In this document: positions 1 to 6,977 of the stretch, piece by piece
How positions within the stretch are numbered: the stretch's first letter is position 1
Layout: each line of letters opens with the position of its first letter
From: Acidimicrobiaceae bacterium
GTDB taxonomy: Bacteria; Actinomycetota; Acidimicrobiia; Acidimicrobiales; UBA8190
NCBI GenBank assembly: GCA_003151955.1
Contig: PLZB01000064.1
Span: 29,562 to 63,055, forward strand
DNA length: 33,494 nucleotides
Direction: 5' to 3'
The notes under the pieces: model-generated
Seen by the model: the letters and a program-made list of their open reading frames with translations, nothing else
Databases searched by the model: none
Told to the model about the DNA's origin: nothing
Made by a program: the position numbers and the translations under genes

Positions 1-1045
1 TGTCGTACTCGATCATGTAGCCCGAAGTGGCGGCACACGTCACGATGGTGCCGCCCCGGGAGCAGACGAAGACCGAGGCCCCCATGGTCTGGCGGCCGGG
101 GTGCTCGAAGACGATGTCGGGGTCGGCTCCCACGAGACCCCGGATGTCCTTGCCGAGCCGGCGCCACTCCGATTCGTCCTGGGTGTGGTCGTCGGACCAG
201 AACCGGTAGCCGGCCGCCTTCCGGTCGATGACGGCCTCGACCCCGAGGTCGTGGAGGAGGGCCACCTTCTCCGGGGAGGAGACGACCCCGATGGGGACCC
301 CCCCGCCGTTGAGGACGTGCTGGACGGCGTAGCTCCCGATCCCCCCGGAGGCCCCCCAGACGAGGACACGGTCGCCCTGCTTCATGGTGGCCCCGTTCCG
401 GGAGACGAGCATCCGGTAGGCGGTCGAGTTGCAGAGGGCGTTGACGGCGGCCTCCTCCCAGCTCAGGTGGGTGGCCTTGGGCATGAGCTGGTTGGCCTTC
501 ACGAGGGCCAGGTCGGCCAATCCGCCGAAGTTCGACTCGAAGCCCCAGATGCGCTGGTTGGCGGCCAGCATGGAGTCGTCGTGGGCGCTCGGGTCCTGGT
601 CGTCGACGTAGTTGCAGTGGACGGTGACCCGGTCCCCGGGTTTCCAGTTCCGGACGGCCGAGCCGACCCGGACCACCACACCCGAGGCGTCGGAGCCGAC
701 CACGTGGTAGGGCAGGGCGTGGCGGGCCCCCCAGACACTCTCCTTCCCGAGCCGGTCCAGGAACCCGAAGGTGGGGAGGGGCTCGAAGATGGAGGTCCAG
801 ACGGTGTTGAAGTTGATGGAGGAGGCCATCACGGCCACGAAGGCCTCGTCGGGGGCCAGCTCGGGGACGTCGACGTCGGAGACGTGGAGGGACTTCCGGG
901 GGTCCTTGTCCTCGGAGGCCACCCCCTCGAACATGTCGACCTCGTCCCGGCGGACGTGGGCGGCCCGGTACTGCTCGGGGAGGGGCAGGGCGGCCAGGTC
1001 CCCGGCGGGGGCCCCGGCCAGGATGGCGTCACGGAACGCTTGCAT
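1..1045 (-). CDS. ccr: Crotonyl-CoA carboxylase/reductase, 3'-truncated by the window edge
   Basis: The minus strand reads open from an ATG at 1045 off the left edge, giving the first 348 residues of a protein usually about 440-450 long. It belongs to the zinc-free medium-chain reductases that use NADPH and CO2 to turn crotonyl-CoA into ethylmalonyl-CoA. Seen: the SSINFNTVWTSIFEP block (residues 75-89), WGFESNFGGLAD (168-178), the nucleotide-binding stretch VLVWGASGGIGSYAVQ (228-242) and FEHPGRQTMGASV (313-325). N80, F169 and E170 match the positions of three CO2-pocket residues described for the Kitasatospora enzyme; the fourth would lie beyond the window. A TAGGGT hexamer 8 nt before the ATG and no Shine-Dalgarno suggest a leaderless mRNA. 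The divergent thiolase supports a role in the ethylmalonyl-CoA pathway. Confidence 0.93.
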   Translation of the reverse strand, partial: MQAFRDAILAGAPAGDLAALPLPEQYRAAHVRRDEVDMFEGVASEDKDPRKSLHVSDVDVPELAPDEAFVAVMASSINFNTVWTSIFEPLPTFGFLDRLGKESVWGARHALPYHVVGSDASGVVVRVGSAVRNWKPGDRVTVHCNYVDDQDPSAHDDSMLAANQRIWGFESNFGGLADLALVKANQLMPKATHLSWEEAAVNALCNSTAYRMLVSRNGATMKQGDRVLVWGASGGIGSYAVQHVLNGGGVPIGVVSSPEKVALLHDLGVEAVIDRKAAGYRFWSDDHTQDESEWRRLGKDIRGLVGADPDIVFEHPGRQTMGASVFVCSRGGTIVTCAATSGYMIEYD

Positions 1046-1053
1046 GGGGCGCC

Positions 1054-1100
1054 ACCCTACTGCCCCGGCTGGGCGACTACCGCCTGGTAACCGGTAAGCT
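1054..1100. promoter_or_regulatory. Divergent promoter region of ccr and the thiolase
   Basis: Two actinobacterial -10 elements face away from each other: TAGGGT (minus strand, 1054-1059) 8 nt before the ccr start, and TAAGCT (plus strand, 1095-1100) about 46 nt before the thiolase start. Between them lies a short inverted repeat, TACCG (1078-1082) and CGGTA (1092-1096), which overlaps the plus-strand -10 and could be a regulator site. No clear -35 was seen. Confidence 0.45.
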
Positions 1101-1146
1101 GGCCGCCGCTCGGGCGGCAGCCGCCGCCCCACCCCCGGAGGTAGCC

Positions 1147-2331
1147 ATGCCCGGTTCCGTCATCCTCGCAGGTGCCCGCACACCCATCGGGAAGCTCTCC
1201 GGTGGGCTGGCCGGCTTTACCGGCATGGACCTCGGCGGCTTCGCCATCGCCGCCGCCCTGGAGCGGGCCGGGGTCACCCCCGACCAGGTCTCCTACGTGT
1301 TCATGGGCCATGTCCTCCAGGCCGGCCAGGGCCAGATCACGGCCCGCCAGGCCAGCGTCAAGGGTGGCATCGCCATGGACGTCCCGGCCACGACGATCAA
1401 CAAGGTCTGCCTCTCGGGACTGAACGCCATCTACCTTGCCGACCTCCTCATCCAGGCCGGCGAGGCCGACATCGTGGTGGCCGGGGGCATGGAGTCGATG
1501 ACCCAGGCCCCCTACCTCCTGCCGGGGGCCCGGGCCGGCTACCGGCTCGGCGACGGCTCCCTCGTCGACTCGATGATGTACGACGGCCTCTACTGCCAGT
1601 TCGACCACTGCGCCATGGGCCTCTCCACCGAGCAGTACAACCGGACGGCCCAGATCTCCCGGGAGCGCCAGGACGCCGCCGCCGCCCTCTCCCACGAGCG
1701 GGCCGCCGCCGCCATCAAGGAGGGACGCTTCGCCGACGAGATCATCCCGGTCAACGTCCCCCAGCGCAAGGGCGACCCCATCGTGGTCGACACCGACGAG
1801 GGGGTCCGGCCCGGGACCACGGCCGAGTCCCTGGGGGCACTGCGGCCCGCCTTCGACAAGGAGGGAACCATCACGGCGGGCAACGCCAGCCAGATCTCCG
1901 ACGGCGGGGCGGCGGTCATCGTCACCTCGAAGGCCCGGGCCGAGGCCCTCGGGGTCACCCCCCTGGGCGAGATCCTCTCCTACGGCCAGGTGGCCGGACC
2001 GGACGCCTCACTGCTGACCCAGCCCGCCAACGCCATCAGCCAGGCCCTGGGCAAGATCGGGAAGGCCGTCTCCGACATCGACCTCTTCGAGCTCAACGAG
2101 GCCTTCGCCGTCGTCGGCCTGGCCTCCTCCGACCAGCTCGGGATCACCGACGAGATCGTCAACGTGAACGGGGGGGCCATCGCCCTCGGCCACCCCGTCG
2201 GGATGTCCGGAACCCGGCTCCCCCTCACCATCCTCCACGAGCTGAAGCGGCGGGGCGGGGGCACCGGGGCCGTGGCCCTCTGCGGCGGCGGCGGCCAGGG
2301 CGACGCCATGATCCTCCGCACCGTCGGCTGA
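1147..2331 (+). CDS. Acetyl-CoA acetyltransferase (thiolase II)
   Basis: A 394-residue thiolase that would condense two acetyl-CoA to acetoacetyl-CoA, or run the reverse. The nucleophilic cysteine is C88 in KVCLSGLNAI, H349 lies in ALGHPVGMSGTR, and the second catalytic cysteine C379 in ALCGGGGQGDAM. NEAFAVV is also present. The length is normal and no domain is missing. An ATG preceded by GGAGG with a 5-nt gap fixes the start. It is transcribed away from crotonyl-CoA carboxylase/reductase; the two enzymes bracket the acetyl-CoA to ethylmalonyl-CoA route, with acetoacetyl-CoA reductase and crotonase lying elsewhere. A degradative role in fatty acid or polyhydroxybutyrate turnover is equally allowed by sequence. 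Confidence 0.95.
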   Translation: MPGSVILAGARTPIGKLSGGLAGFTGMDLGGFAIAAALERAGVTPDQVSYVFMGHVLQAGQGQITARQASVKGGIAMDVPATTINKVCLSGLNAIYLADLLIQAGEADIVVAGGMESMTQAPYLLPGARAGYRLGDGSLVDSMMYDGLYCQFDHCAMGLSTEQYNRTAQISRERQDAAAALSHERAAAAIKEGRFADEIIPVNVPQRKGDPIVVDTDEGVRPGTTAESLGALRPAFDKEGTITAGNASQISDGGAAVIVTSKARAEALGVTPLGEILSYGQVAGPDASLLTQPANAISQALGKIGKAVSDIDLFELNEAFAVVGLASSDQLGITDEIVNVNGGAIALGHPVGMSGTRLPLTILHELKRRGGGTGAVALCGGGGQGDAMILRTVG

Positions 2332-2361
2332 GCCCGGGAACGACCGGCGGGGAGTAGCCTT

Positions 2362-2412
2362 CGGGGGTGCCCCCGTCCCTGTCCCCTCCCCCGGCGCGCC
2401 CCGGTCGGGGCG
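2362..2412 (+). terminator. Two GC-rich hairpins after the thiolase
   Basis: CGGGGG/CCCCCG (2362-2367 with 2370-2375) and CGCCCC-GGTC-GGGGCG (2397-2412) lie 30-80 nt past the thiolase stop. There is no T-tract, as is common for high-GC actinobacteria, so termination is inferred from position. Confidence 0.4.
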
Positions 2413-2437
2413 GCCCGGGAGCGGCACACCCGACCGG

Positions 2438-2486
2438 TACGATCCGGCCCATGCCCCCCAGGGACAGAGCCGGTCACCGTCGATGA
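2438..2486 (+). promoter_or_regulatory. Promoter and 11-codon leader ORF before the methyltransferase
   Basis: A TACGAT -10 (2438-2443) is followed 7 nt later by an ATG at 2451, the spacing this genome uses for leaderless genes. That ATG opens MPPRDRAGHRR, whose TGA (2484-2486) overlaps the methyltransferase ATG (2483) as ATGA. The methyltransferase itself has no visible Shine-Dalgarno, so translation coupled to the leader peptide is a reasonable reading. Confidence 0.4.
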
Positions 2487-3964
2487 GCAACGTCCTGCCC
2501 CTGGCCGACGGGCCCCGACGACGGGGGACGGCCACCTCGGCCTTCGGGGTGTCGAGGCGTGAGGGCCACGACGCCTCGGCCTTCTATGCCCGGTTCGCCA
2601 CCCCCGAGGTCTCGACCGAGGACACCCTCACCGCCCACCTCCGCCGGGATGAGGTCTGGCTGGGGGACGCCCGGGACATGGACGCCGTCGGCGAGATCGC
2701 CGACGGGTCGGTGGCCCTGGTCGTCACCTCCCCCCCCTACTTCGCCGGGAAGGAGTACGAGGAGGCCCTGGGCCAGGGGCACATCCCGGCCAGCTACGGG
2801 GAGTACCTCGGGATGCTCCACGCCGTCTTCGCCCGGTGCCGGGACAAGCTCGAGCCCGGGGGCCGGATCGCCGTCAACGTCGCCAACCTGGGCCGGAAGC
2901 CCTACCGCTCGCTGTCGGCCGACGTGGTCGCCATCCTCGAGGATCTCGGGTTCCTCCTTCGGGGGGAGATCATCTGGAGGAAGCAGGCCGCCGCCGGGGG
3001 GTCGTGCGCCTGGGGGAGCTACCAGCGGCCCGGGAACCCGGTCCTCCGGGACATCACCGAGCGGGTCGTGGTGGCCAGCAAGGGCCGGTTCGACCGGGCC
3101 CTGGGCCCCCGGGAACGCCGGGCCGGGGGGTGGCCCCACGAGGGAACGATCACCATGGACGACTTCGTGGACGCCACCCTCGACCTCTGGGAGATCCCGG
3201 CCGAGCGGGCCACCCGGGTCGGGCATCCCGCCCCGTTCCCGGTGGAGCTGCCCCAGCGGCTGATCGAGCTCCACACCTACCGGGGGGACCTGGTCCTCGA
3301 CCCCTTCATGGGATCGGGGTCGACGGCGGTGGCGGCGCTGCGCAGCGAGCGGTACTTCGTCGGCTTCGACACCGACGCCGACTACGTGGGCCGGGCCCGG
3401 ACCCGGGTGGCCGAGGAACGGGTCCTGCTGGCCGGCGACTCCGGCCGGCGTCGGGTGACCGTCCCTGCCGTCTCGAGCCGGCTCGACCGTGACGGGGAGG
3501 ACCAGGCCGGGGCGGTCGGACGGGGGCGGCGGGCCCAGGACGTGGCCCTCGGCGGCCTCGAGGCCAGCGGGTTCCGCCAGATCGAGACCGGGGTGGTGGT
3601 CAGGGATCTCGGCCTCGAGGTCACCTTCCGGGCCCTCGACGCCACCGGAAAGGTCTGGCTCTTCGAGCTCAGCGGAGCCTTCAGCACGTCCCGACCCGGG
3701 CTACGGAGGGCCGAGACCCTGTGGCGGGCGCTCGGGAAGGCCGCGGTGGCCGAGGCGGGACGGCGGGCCGGGCCGGGCCGCAAGGACCTCGGGCCGCTGG
3801 TCCTGCTGAGCACCGACCTCCCGGGCCGCAACACCCCGGGGGCCCGGGCCCTCGAAGCCGCCAGCTCCCCTGGGGGAGCCGTTTTCGACGTCGTCGAGAT
3901 CCTCGACCCCGGCGGCCTGGAACGGCTCCGCTCCTACGGGGAGGGCGGGCACCGAGCCCGGTGA
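2483..3964 (+). CDS. DNA methyltransferase (beta-type, probable m4C) with extra C-terminal domain
   Basis: A 493-residue protein with an N-terminal S-adenosylmethionine-dependent DNA methyltransferase. Motif IV is TSPPY (82-86) and the SAM-binding motif I, LDPFMGSGSTAVAAL, follows at 272-286; this IV-before-I order defines the beta class, and SPPY favours cytosine-N4 over adenine-N6 methylation. Residues 351-493 form a second domain with a strand pattern ending in KVWLFELSGAFSTSRPGLRR and TLWRALGKA. It resembles the core of PD-(D/E)XK folds but lacks the lysine, so it may be a degenerate nuclease-like or recognition module. The next gene starts 7 nt after the stop and encodes a nuclease-like protein, which argues for a restriction-modification or related defence pair. 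Recognition sequence is unknown. Confidence 0.85.
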   Translation: MSNVLPLADGPRRRGTATSAFGVSRREGHDASAFYARFATPEVSTEDTLTAHLRRDEVWLGDARDMDAVGEIADGSVALVVTSPPYFAGKEYEEALGQGHIPASYGEYLGMLHAVFARCRDKLEPGGRIAVNVANLGRKPYRSLSADVVAILEDLGFLLRGEIIWRKQAAAGGSCAWGSYQRPGNPVLRDITERVVVASKGRFDRALGPRERRAGGWPHEGTITMDDFVDATLDLWEIPAERATRVGHPAPFPVELPQRLIELHTYRGDLVLDPFMGSGSTAVAALRSERYFVGFDTDADYVGRARTRVAEERVLLAGDSGRRRVTVPAVSSRLDRDGEDQAGAVGRGRRAQDVALGGLEASGFRQIETGVVVRDLGLEVTFRALDATGKVWLFELSGAFSTSRPGLRRAETLWRALGKAAVAEAGRRAGPGRKDLGPLVLLSTDLPGRNTPGARALEAASSPGGAVFDVVEILDPGGLERLRSYGEGGHRAR

Positions 3965-3971
3965 GGGGGCC

Positions 3972-5006
3972 GTGGCCGACGACCGCACCACCGTCACCGA
4001 GCTGGCCACCGCCCTCGGCACCCTCCCCTACGCCAGCCTGACCTCGGCGCTGCGGGCCCGGCCCGGGGAGCTCGACATCGGGGCCGGGCACTGGGACCTC
4101 CTGGCTGCACTCCACCGCAACGGTGCCTACCCGGCCGAGTTCGCCACCGCCTACGAGAACGGCCGGGTCTTCGCCGCCGCCGGGGAGGCCCTCCGGGGCC
4201 GCCCTCCCCGGCTGGTGGAGTGGACCGGGGGGAGGAGACCACCGGGGGACGAGGTGGCACCCATCGACCTCAGGATCGACCACGTCTACCTGGTCAGTTG
4301 CAAGTACCTCTCCAAGAATGTGGCCAACGCCTCCCCGGCCCGGGTCTTCGAGGGCCGGCTGGCCACGAGCGGGGACTGGACCCGGGGGGACTGGTACGGC
4401 CTGGTCGCCCCTGACGAGCACCGGGCCCTCTACCGGGCCGCCCTGGCCGCCACCGGTCTCGGGGACCTCCCCGGCGACCCGGACGGGTTGAGCGCCGGTG
4501 ACCGGGCCCGGGTCCGGGACGCCCTGCGGCCCAGGGCCTGGCCCGACGCCGAGACCGCCGCCGCCTACGAGGCCCTGTGCCGGCGGGTCAGCACCGTCTC
4601 GGCCGACCGCTGGCGCCGGGGGCTCGCCACCCCGGGCCAGCGGGAGCTCCTCCTCTGGCGCCTCCTGCGCATCGGCAACGCCTCCTACTTCCTCCTCGGG
4701 GCCGACCAGCAGCGGTCACTCCGGCTCCGGGTGGGGAGCTCGTGGGACTGGCGCCGGTCCTTCAAGCTCGCCAGCTTCGAGATCGAGGCGGCCGGGGTCG
4801 GCCAGCCCCAGGTCGACTGGCGGGCCGGAGTGGTCGAGACCGGGACCGGGATGCGACGGGAGGTGGCCGGCCACGTCGAGGTGCGGTGGAGCCACGGCCG
4901 GTTCTCGGGCCCTCCCGAGGCCAAGGTCTACCTCGACACCGCCAGCGGGGAGCTCCCCGGCTACTTCCCCCTCGAACAACGGGAGCACCAGCCCGGTCTT
5001 TGGTGA
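3972..5006 (+). CDS. PD-(D/E)XK-like protein paired with the methyltransferase, putative restriction endonuclease
   Basis: A 344-residue protein begun by GTG with a GAGGGGG ribosome-binding site, 7 nt behind the methyltransferase. The best clue is at 97-112: APIDLRIDHVYLVSCKY, an acidic residue (D99 or D103), a hydrophobic strand and then S-C-K111, matching the D...(S/E)xK layout of PD-(D/E)XK nucleases, followed by KNVANASPARVFEG. The canonical acidic residue two before the lysine is S109, so metal binding would need a migrated acid (E64, E83 and D93 are candidates). The rest is helical and of no family I can name. With its partner it fits a type II-like restriction-modification pair, but a methylation-linked repair or other defence role is possible. 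Confidence 0.6.
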   Translation: MADDRTTVTELATALGTLPYASLTSALRARPGELDIGAGHWDLLAALHRNGAYPAEFATAYENGRVFAAAGEALRGRPPRLVEWTGGRRPPGDEVAPIDLRIDHVYLVSCKYLSKNVANASPARVFEGRLATSGDWTRGDWYGLVAPDEHRALYRAALAATGLGDLPGDPDGLSAGDRARVRDALRPRAWPDAETAAAYEALCRRVSTVSADRWRRGLATPGQRELLLWRLLRIGNASYFLLGADQQRSLRLRVGSSWDWRRSFKLASFEIEAAGVGQPQVDWRAGVVETGTGMRREVAGHVEVRWSHGRFSGPPEAKVYLDTASGELPGYFPLEQREHQPGLW

Positions 5007-5059
5007 GCGTGGCCGCAAGGCCGGCCGGACCCGGTCGTTCCTCCGCCGAGTGATCAGCC

Positions 5060-5087
5060 GTGGTCCGCCCCGGAGTGGGCAGACCAC
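5060..5087 (+). terminator. Hairpin between the methyltransferase cassette and the NlpC/P60 gene
   Basis: GTGGTC-C-GCCC (5060-5070) pairs with GGGC-A-GACCAC (5077-5087) around a 6-nt loop, with one C/A mismatch. It sits 53 nt past the nuclease-like gene and 22 nt before the next start. No T-tract follows, so it could be a terminator or a leader structure for the NlpC/P60 mRNA. Confidence 0.4.
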
Positions 5088-5109
5088 ACGACACCGGGGA
5101 GCGACTGCG

Positions 5110-6327
5110 TTGACGATCCGAGACAGGCTGGAACGGGCCCGGACGGCCAGGTCACGGGCCACCGTCGTACGCCGGTGGACGCTTCGGCTCCTCCTCGTCC
5201 TCCTCGGGCTGACCGCTACCTCGGCCCTGGGCCGCACCGCTCCGACGGCCGCCCGGGCCCCCGTCGTCCACCCCGCCACCGACTGGCCCGGTCTGGTCGG
5301 GACCGACGCAGCCCCGGGCCCGGACCCCCTCCCCCCCGCACCGGTGGCCCCGACCCCGACCCAGGCGGGAGCGGCGGTTCCGACCCCGACCCCGGTCCCG
5401 ATGCCCGTCTGTGCCCAGACCGCCGCCCTGACCGGGAACGAGCCCCCCGTCTTCGTCCTGGCCGGCACGAGCCCGCTGCCGACCCTGCCCGTTCCGACCC
5501 TCCCGGCCCCGGTCGGCTCCCTCCTGGGGGGCACTGTCGGGGGGGTCCAGACCCTGGTGGGCGGTGGAGTCGGTGGAGCGGTCACCACCCTCGGTGGAGT
5601 CGTCGGAAGCCTGGGCGGGGGATCGGTCTCCCCGGCCGGCACGGCGCCGAGCACGGGCGGCCTCTCCCTGGCCCTCCCGCCTCTGCTGACGCCCTCCTCC
5701 CCGGGCCCGTCCAACTCGCCCTCGACGGTCCTGCCCGTGCCGGCCCCTCCGGCCGGCTCGACCGGGACCCCGGCCGCCACCCCGTCAGCACCCTCCACGG
5801 CGCCGTCCTCCTCCCTCCCGGCCCCGGCCATCGCGGCCCCTGCCGTCCCGGCTCCGGCCGGCACGGCCCCGCCGGGGCCGGAGACGACCGGAGGAGAATG
5901 CAGCTTCGACACCATCCAGGTCCTGAGCAGCGGGACGCCGATGGAGAGCGCCACCCAGGCCAGTGCCGTGGCCGATGCCCTCGCCCTCCTCGGGACCCCC
6001 TACCGCTGGGGTGGGGAGTCCCGGTCCGGCTTCGACTGCTCGGGTCTGGTCCAGTTCGCCTACGGGGAGGCCCGCTACCGGCTGCCCCGGGTGGCCCAGG
6101 ACCAGTTCGACGCCGGCCCGGCCGTGGCCCCGGGGACGCCCGTGGTCCCCGGCGACCTCGTGTTCTTCGGATCGGGCCCCTCGCAGGTCACCCACGTCGG
6201 GATGTTCGTCGGCCAGGGCTCCATGGTCGACGCCCCACACCCCGGGGCCACGGTCAGGCTCGACAAGATCGCCGGCTTCGGACCCGTCGTGGGCGTCACC
6301 GCCCCGGCAGGCACCCAGGTCGCATGA
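5110..6327 (+). CDS. Secreted NlpC/P60 peptidoglycan endopeptidase
   Basis: A 405-residue cell-wall hydrolase read from TTG at 5110, chosen because a GGGGAG site lies 8 nt upstream and the protein then begins with a basic stretch and hydrophobic segment (WTLRLLLVLLGLTATSALG, about residues 24-42) that acts as signal peptide or anchor. A long Pro/Ala/Gly-rich low-complexity linker fills about residues 60-265. The C-terminal NlpC/P60 domain carries the cysteine-protease triad: C310 in FDCSGLVQFAYG, H362 in THVGMFVG and H377 in DAPHPG. Family members cleave the D-glutamyl-diaminopimelate bond in peptidoglycan stem peptides. An in-frame GTG at 5050 is an alternative start but has no ribosome-binding site. 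Confidence 0.85.
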   Translation: MTIRDRLERARTARSRATVVRRWTLRLLLVLLGLTATSALGRTAPTAARAPVVHPATDWPGLVGTDAAPGPDPLPPAPVAPTPTQAGAAVPTPTPVPMPVCAQTAALTGNEPPVFVLAGTSPLPTLPVPTLPAPVGSLLGGTVGGVQTLVGGGVGGAVTTLGGVVGSLGGGSVSPAGTAPSTGGLSLALPPLLTPSSPGPSNSPSTVLPVPAPPAGSTGTPAATPSAPSTAPSSSLPAPAIAAPAVPAPAGTAPPGPETTGGECSFDTIQVLSSGTPMESATQASAVADALALLGTPYRWGGESRSGFDCSGLVQFAYGEARYRLPRVAQDQFDAGPAVAPGTPVVPGDLVFFGSGPSQVTHVGMFVGQGSMVDAPHPGATVRLDKIAGFGPVVGVTAPAGTQVA

Positions 6328-6328
6328 T

Positions 6329-6372
6329 CCCGGTATCGGCGCCGGTCGCCCCCCGACGGCGCCGGTACCGGG
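6329..6372. terminator. Shared bidirectional terminator hairpin
   Basis: A 16-bp stem (6329-6344 with 6357-6372, one G-T wobble) and a 12-nt C-rich loop fill almost all of the 47-bp gap between the stops of the convergent NlpC/P60 gene and recR. The position and symmetry indicate termination from both sides. Confidence 0.8.
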
Positions 6373-6374
6373 TC

Positions 6375-6974
6375 TCATGCCTCGACGTCGCGCCGACCTT
6401 CGAGGGCCCGGCCCAGGGTGAGCTCGTCGGCGTACTCGAGGTCCCCCCCGACCGGTAGGCCGCTGGCGATCCGGGTGATCCTCACCCCGAGAGGTCGCAG
6501 CAGCCGGGCCAGGTACATGGCGGTCGCCTCCCCCTCGAGATTGGGGTTGGTGCAGAGGATGACCTCGGTGATGGCGTCCCCGTCGAGCCGGGTCAGGAGC
6601 TCCCGGACCCGGAGCTGGTCGGGGCCGATCCCCTCGATGGGGTTCAGGGCGCCGTGGAGGACGTGGTAGCAACCCCGGAACTCCTGGGTCTTCTCAACGG
6701 CCACGATGTCCCGGGGATCCTCCACCACGCAGACCAGGCTGGGGTCCCGGCGGGTGTCGGCGCACATGTCGCAGAGATCCCCCTCGGCCACGTTGAAGCA
6801 GACCGGGCAGAGGGTGGTCCGCTCCTTCACGGCCGTGATGGCCTCGGTCAGGCGGAGGGCGTCCTCGGGGGCCACCTTCAAGAGGTGGAAGGCCATGCGC
6901 TGGGCCGACTTCGGACCGACCCCGGGGAGGCGGCCCAACTCGTCGATAAGGGCCTGGAGGGGGGCCGTGTACAC
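6375..6974 (-). CDS. recR: Recombination mediator RecR
   Basis: A full-length 199-residue RecR, which with RecO/RecF loads RecA at gaps during recombinational repair. Seen in order: the N-terminal helix-hairpin-helix [20 protein letters not shown] (13-32), a four-cysteine zinc finger (C56, C59, C68, C71), the Toprim domain beginning [16 protein letters not shown] (80-95), and the C-terminal [25 protein letters not shown] start with GAGGAGGT 7 nt upstream; the start lies 3 nt after the dnaX stop, so the two genes are one transcript. The ybaB/ebfC gene that often sits between dnaX and recR is absent here. Confidence 0.97.
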   Translation of the reverse strand: MYTAPLQALIDELGRLPGVGPKSAQRMAFHLLKVAPEDALRLTEAITAVKERTTLCPVCFNVAEGDLCDMCADTRRDPSLVCVVEDPRDIVAVEKTQEFRGCYHVLHGALNPIEGIGPDQLRVRELLTRLDGDAITEVILCTNPNLEGEATAMYLARLLRPLGVRITRIASGLPVGGDLEYADELTLGRALEGRRDVEA

Positions 6975-6977
6975 GGC

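Noticed and set aside
101..1090. Long plus-strand reading frame opposite ccr
   Set aside because: Gly/Val/Asp-rich translation typical of the antisense of a high-GC gene, and the minus frame is clearly crotonyl-CoA carboxylase/reductase.
5007..5109. Cyclic di-AMP (ydaO-type) riboswitch before the NlpC/P60 gene, common in actinobacteria
   Set aside because: I could not find the conserved core sequences; only one simple hairpin is present.
5500..5640. Gly/Val repeats in the NlpC/P60 linker as a DNA repeat array
   Set aside because: The repeats are imperfect and follow from a low-complexity protein linker.
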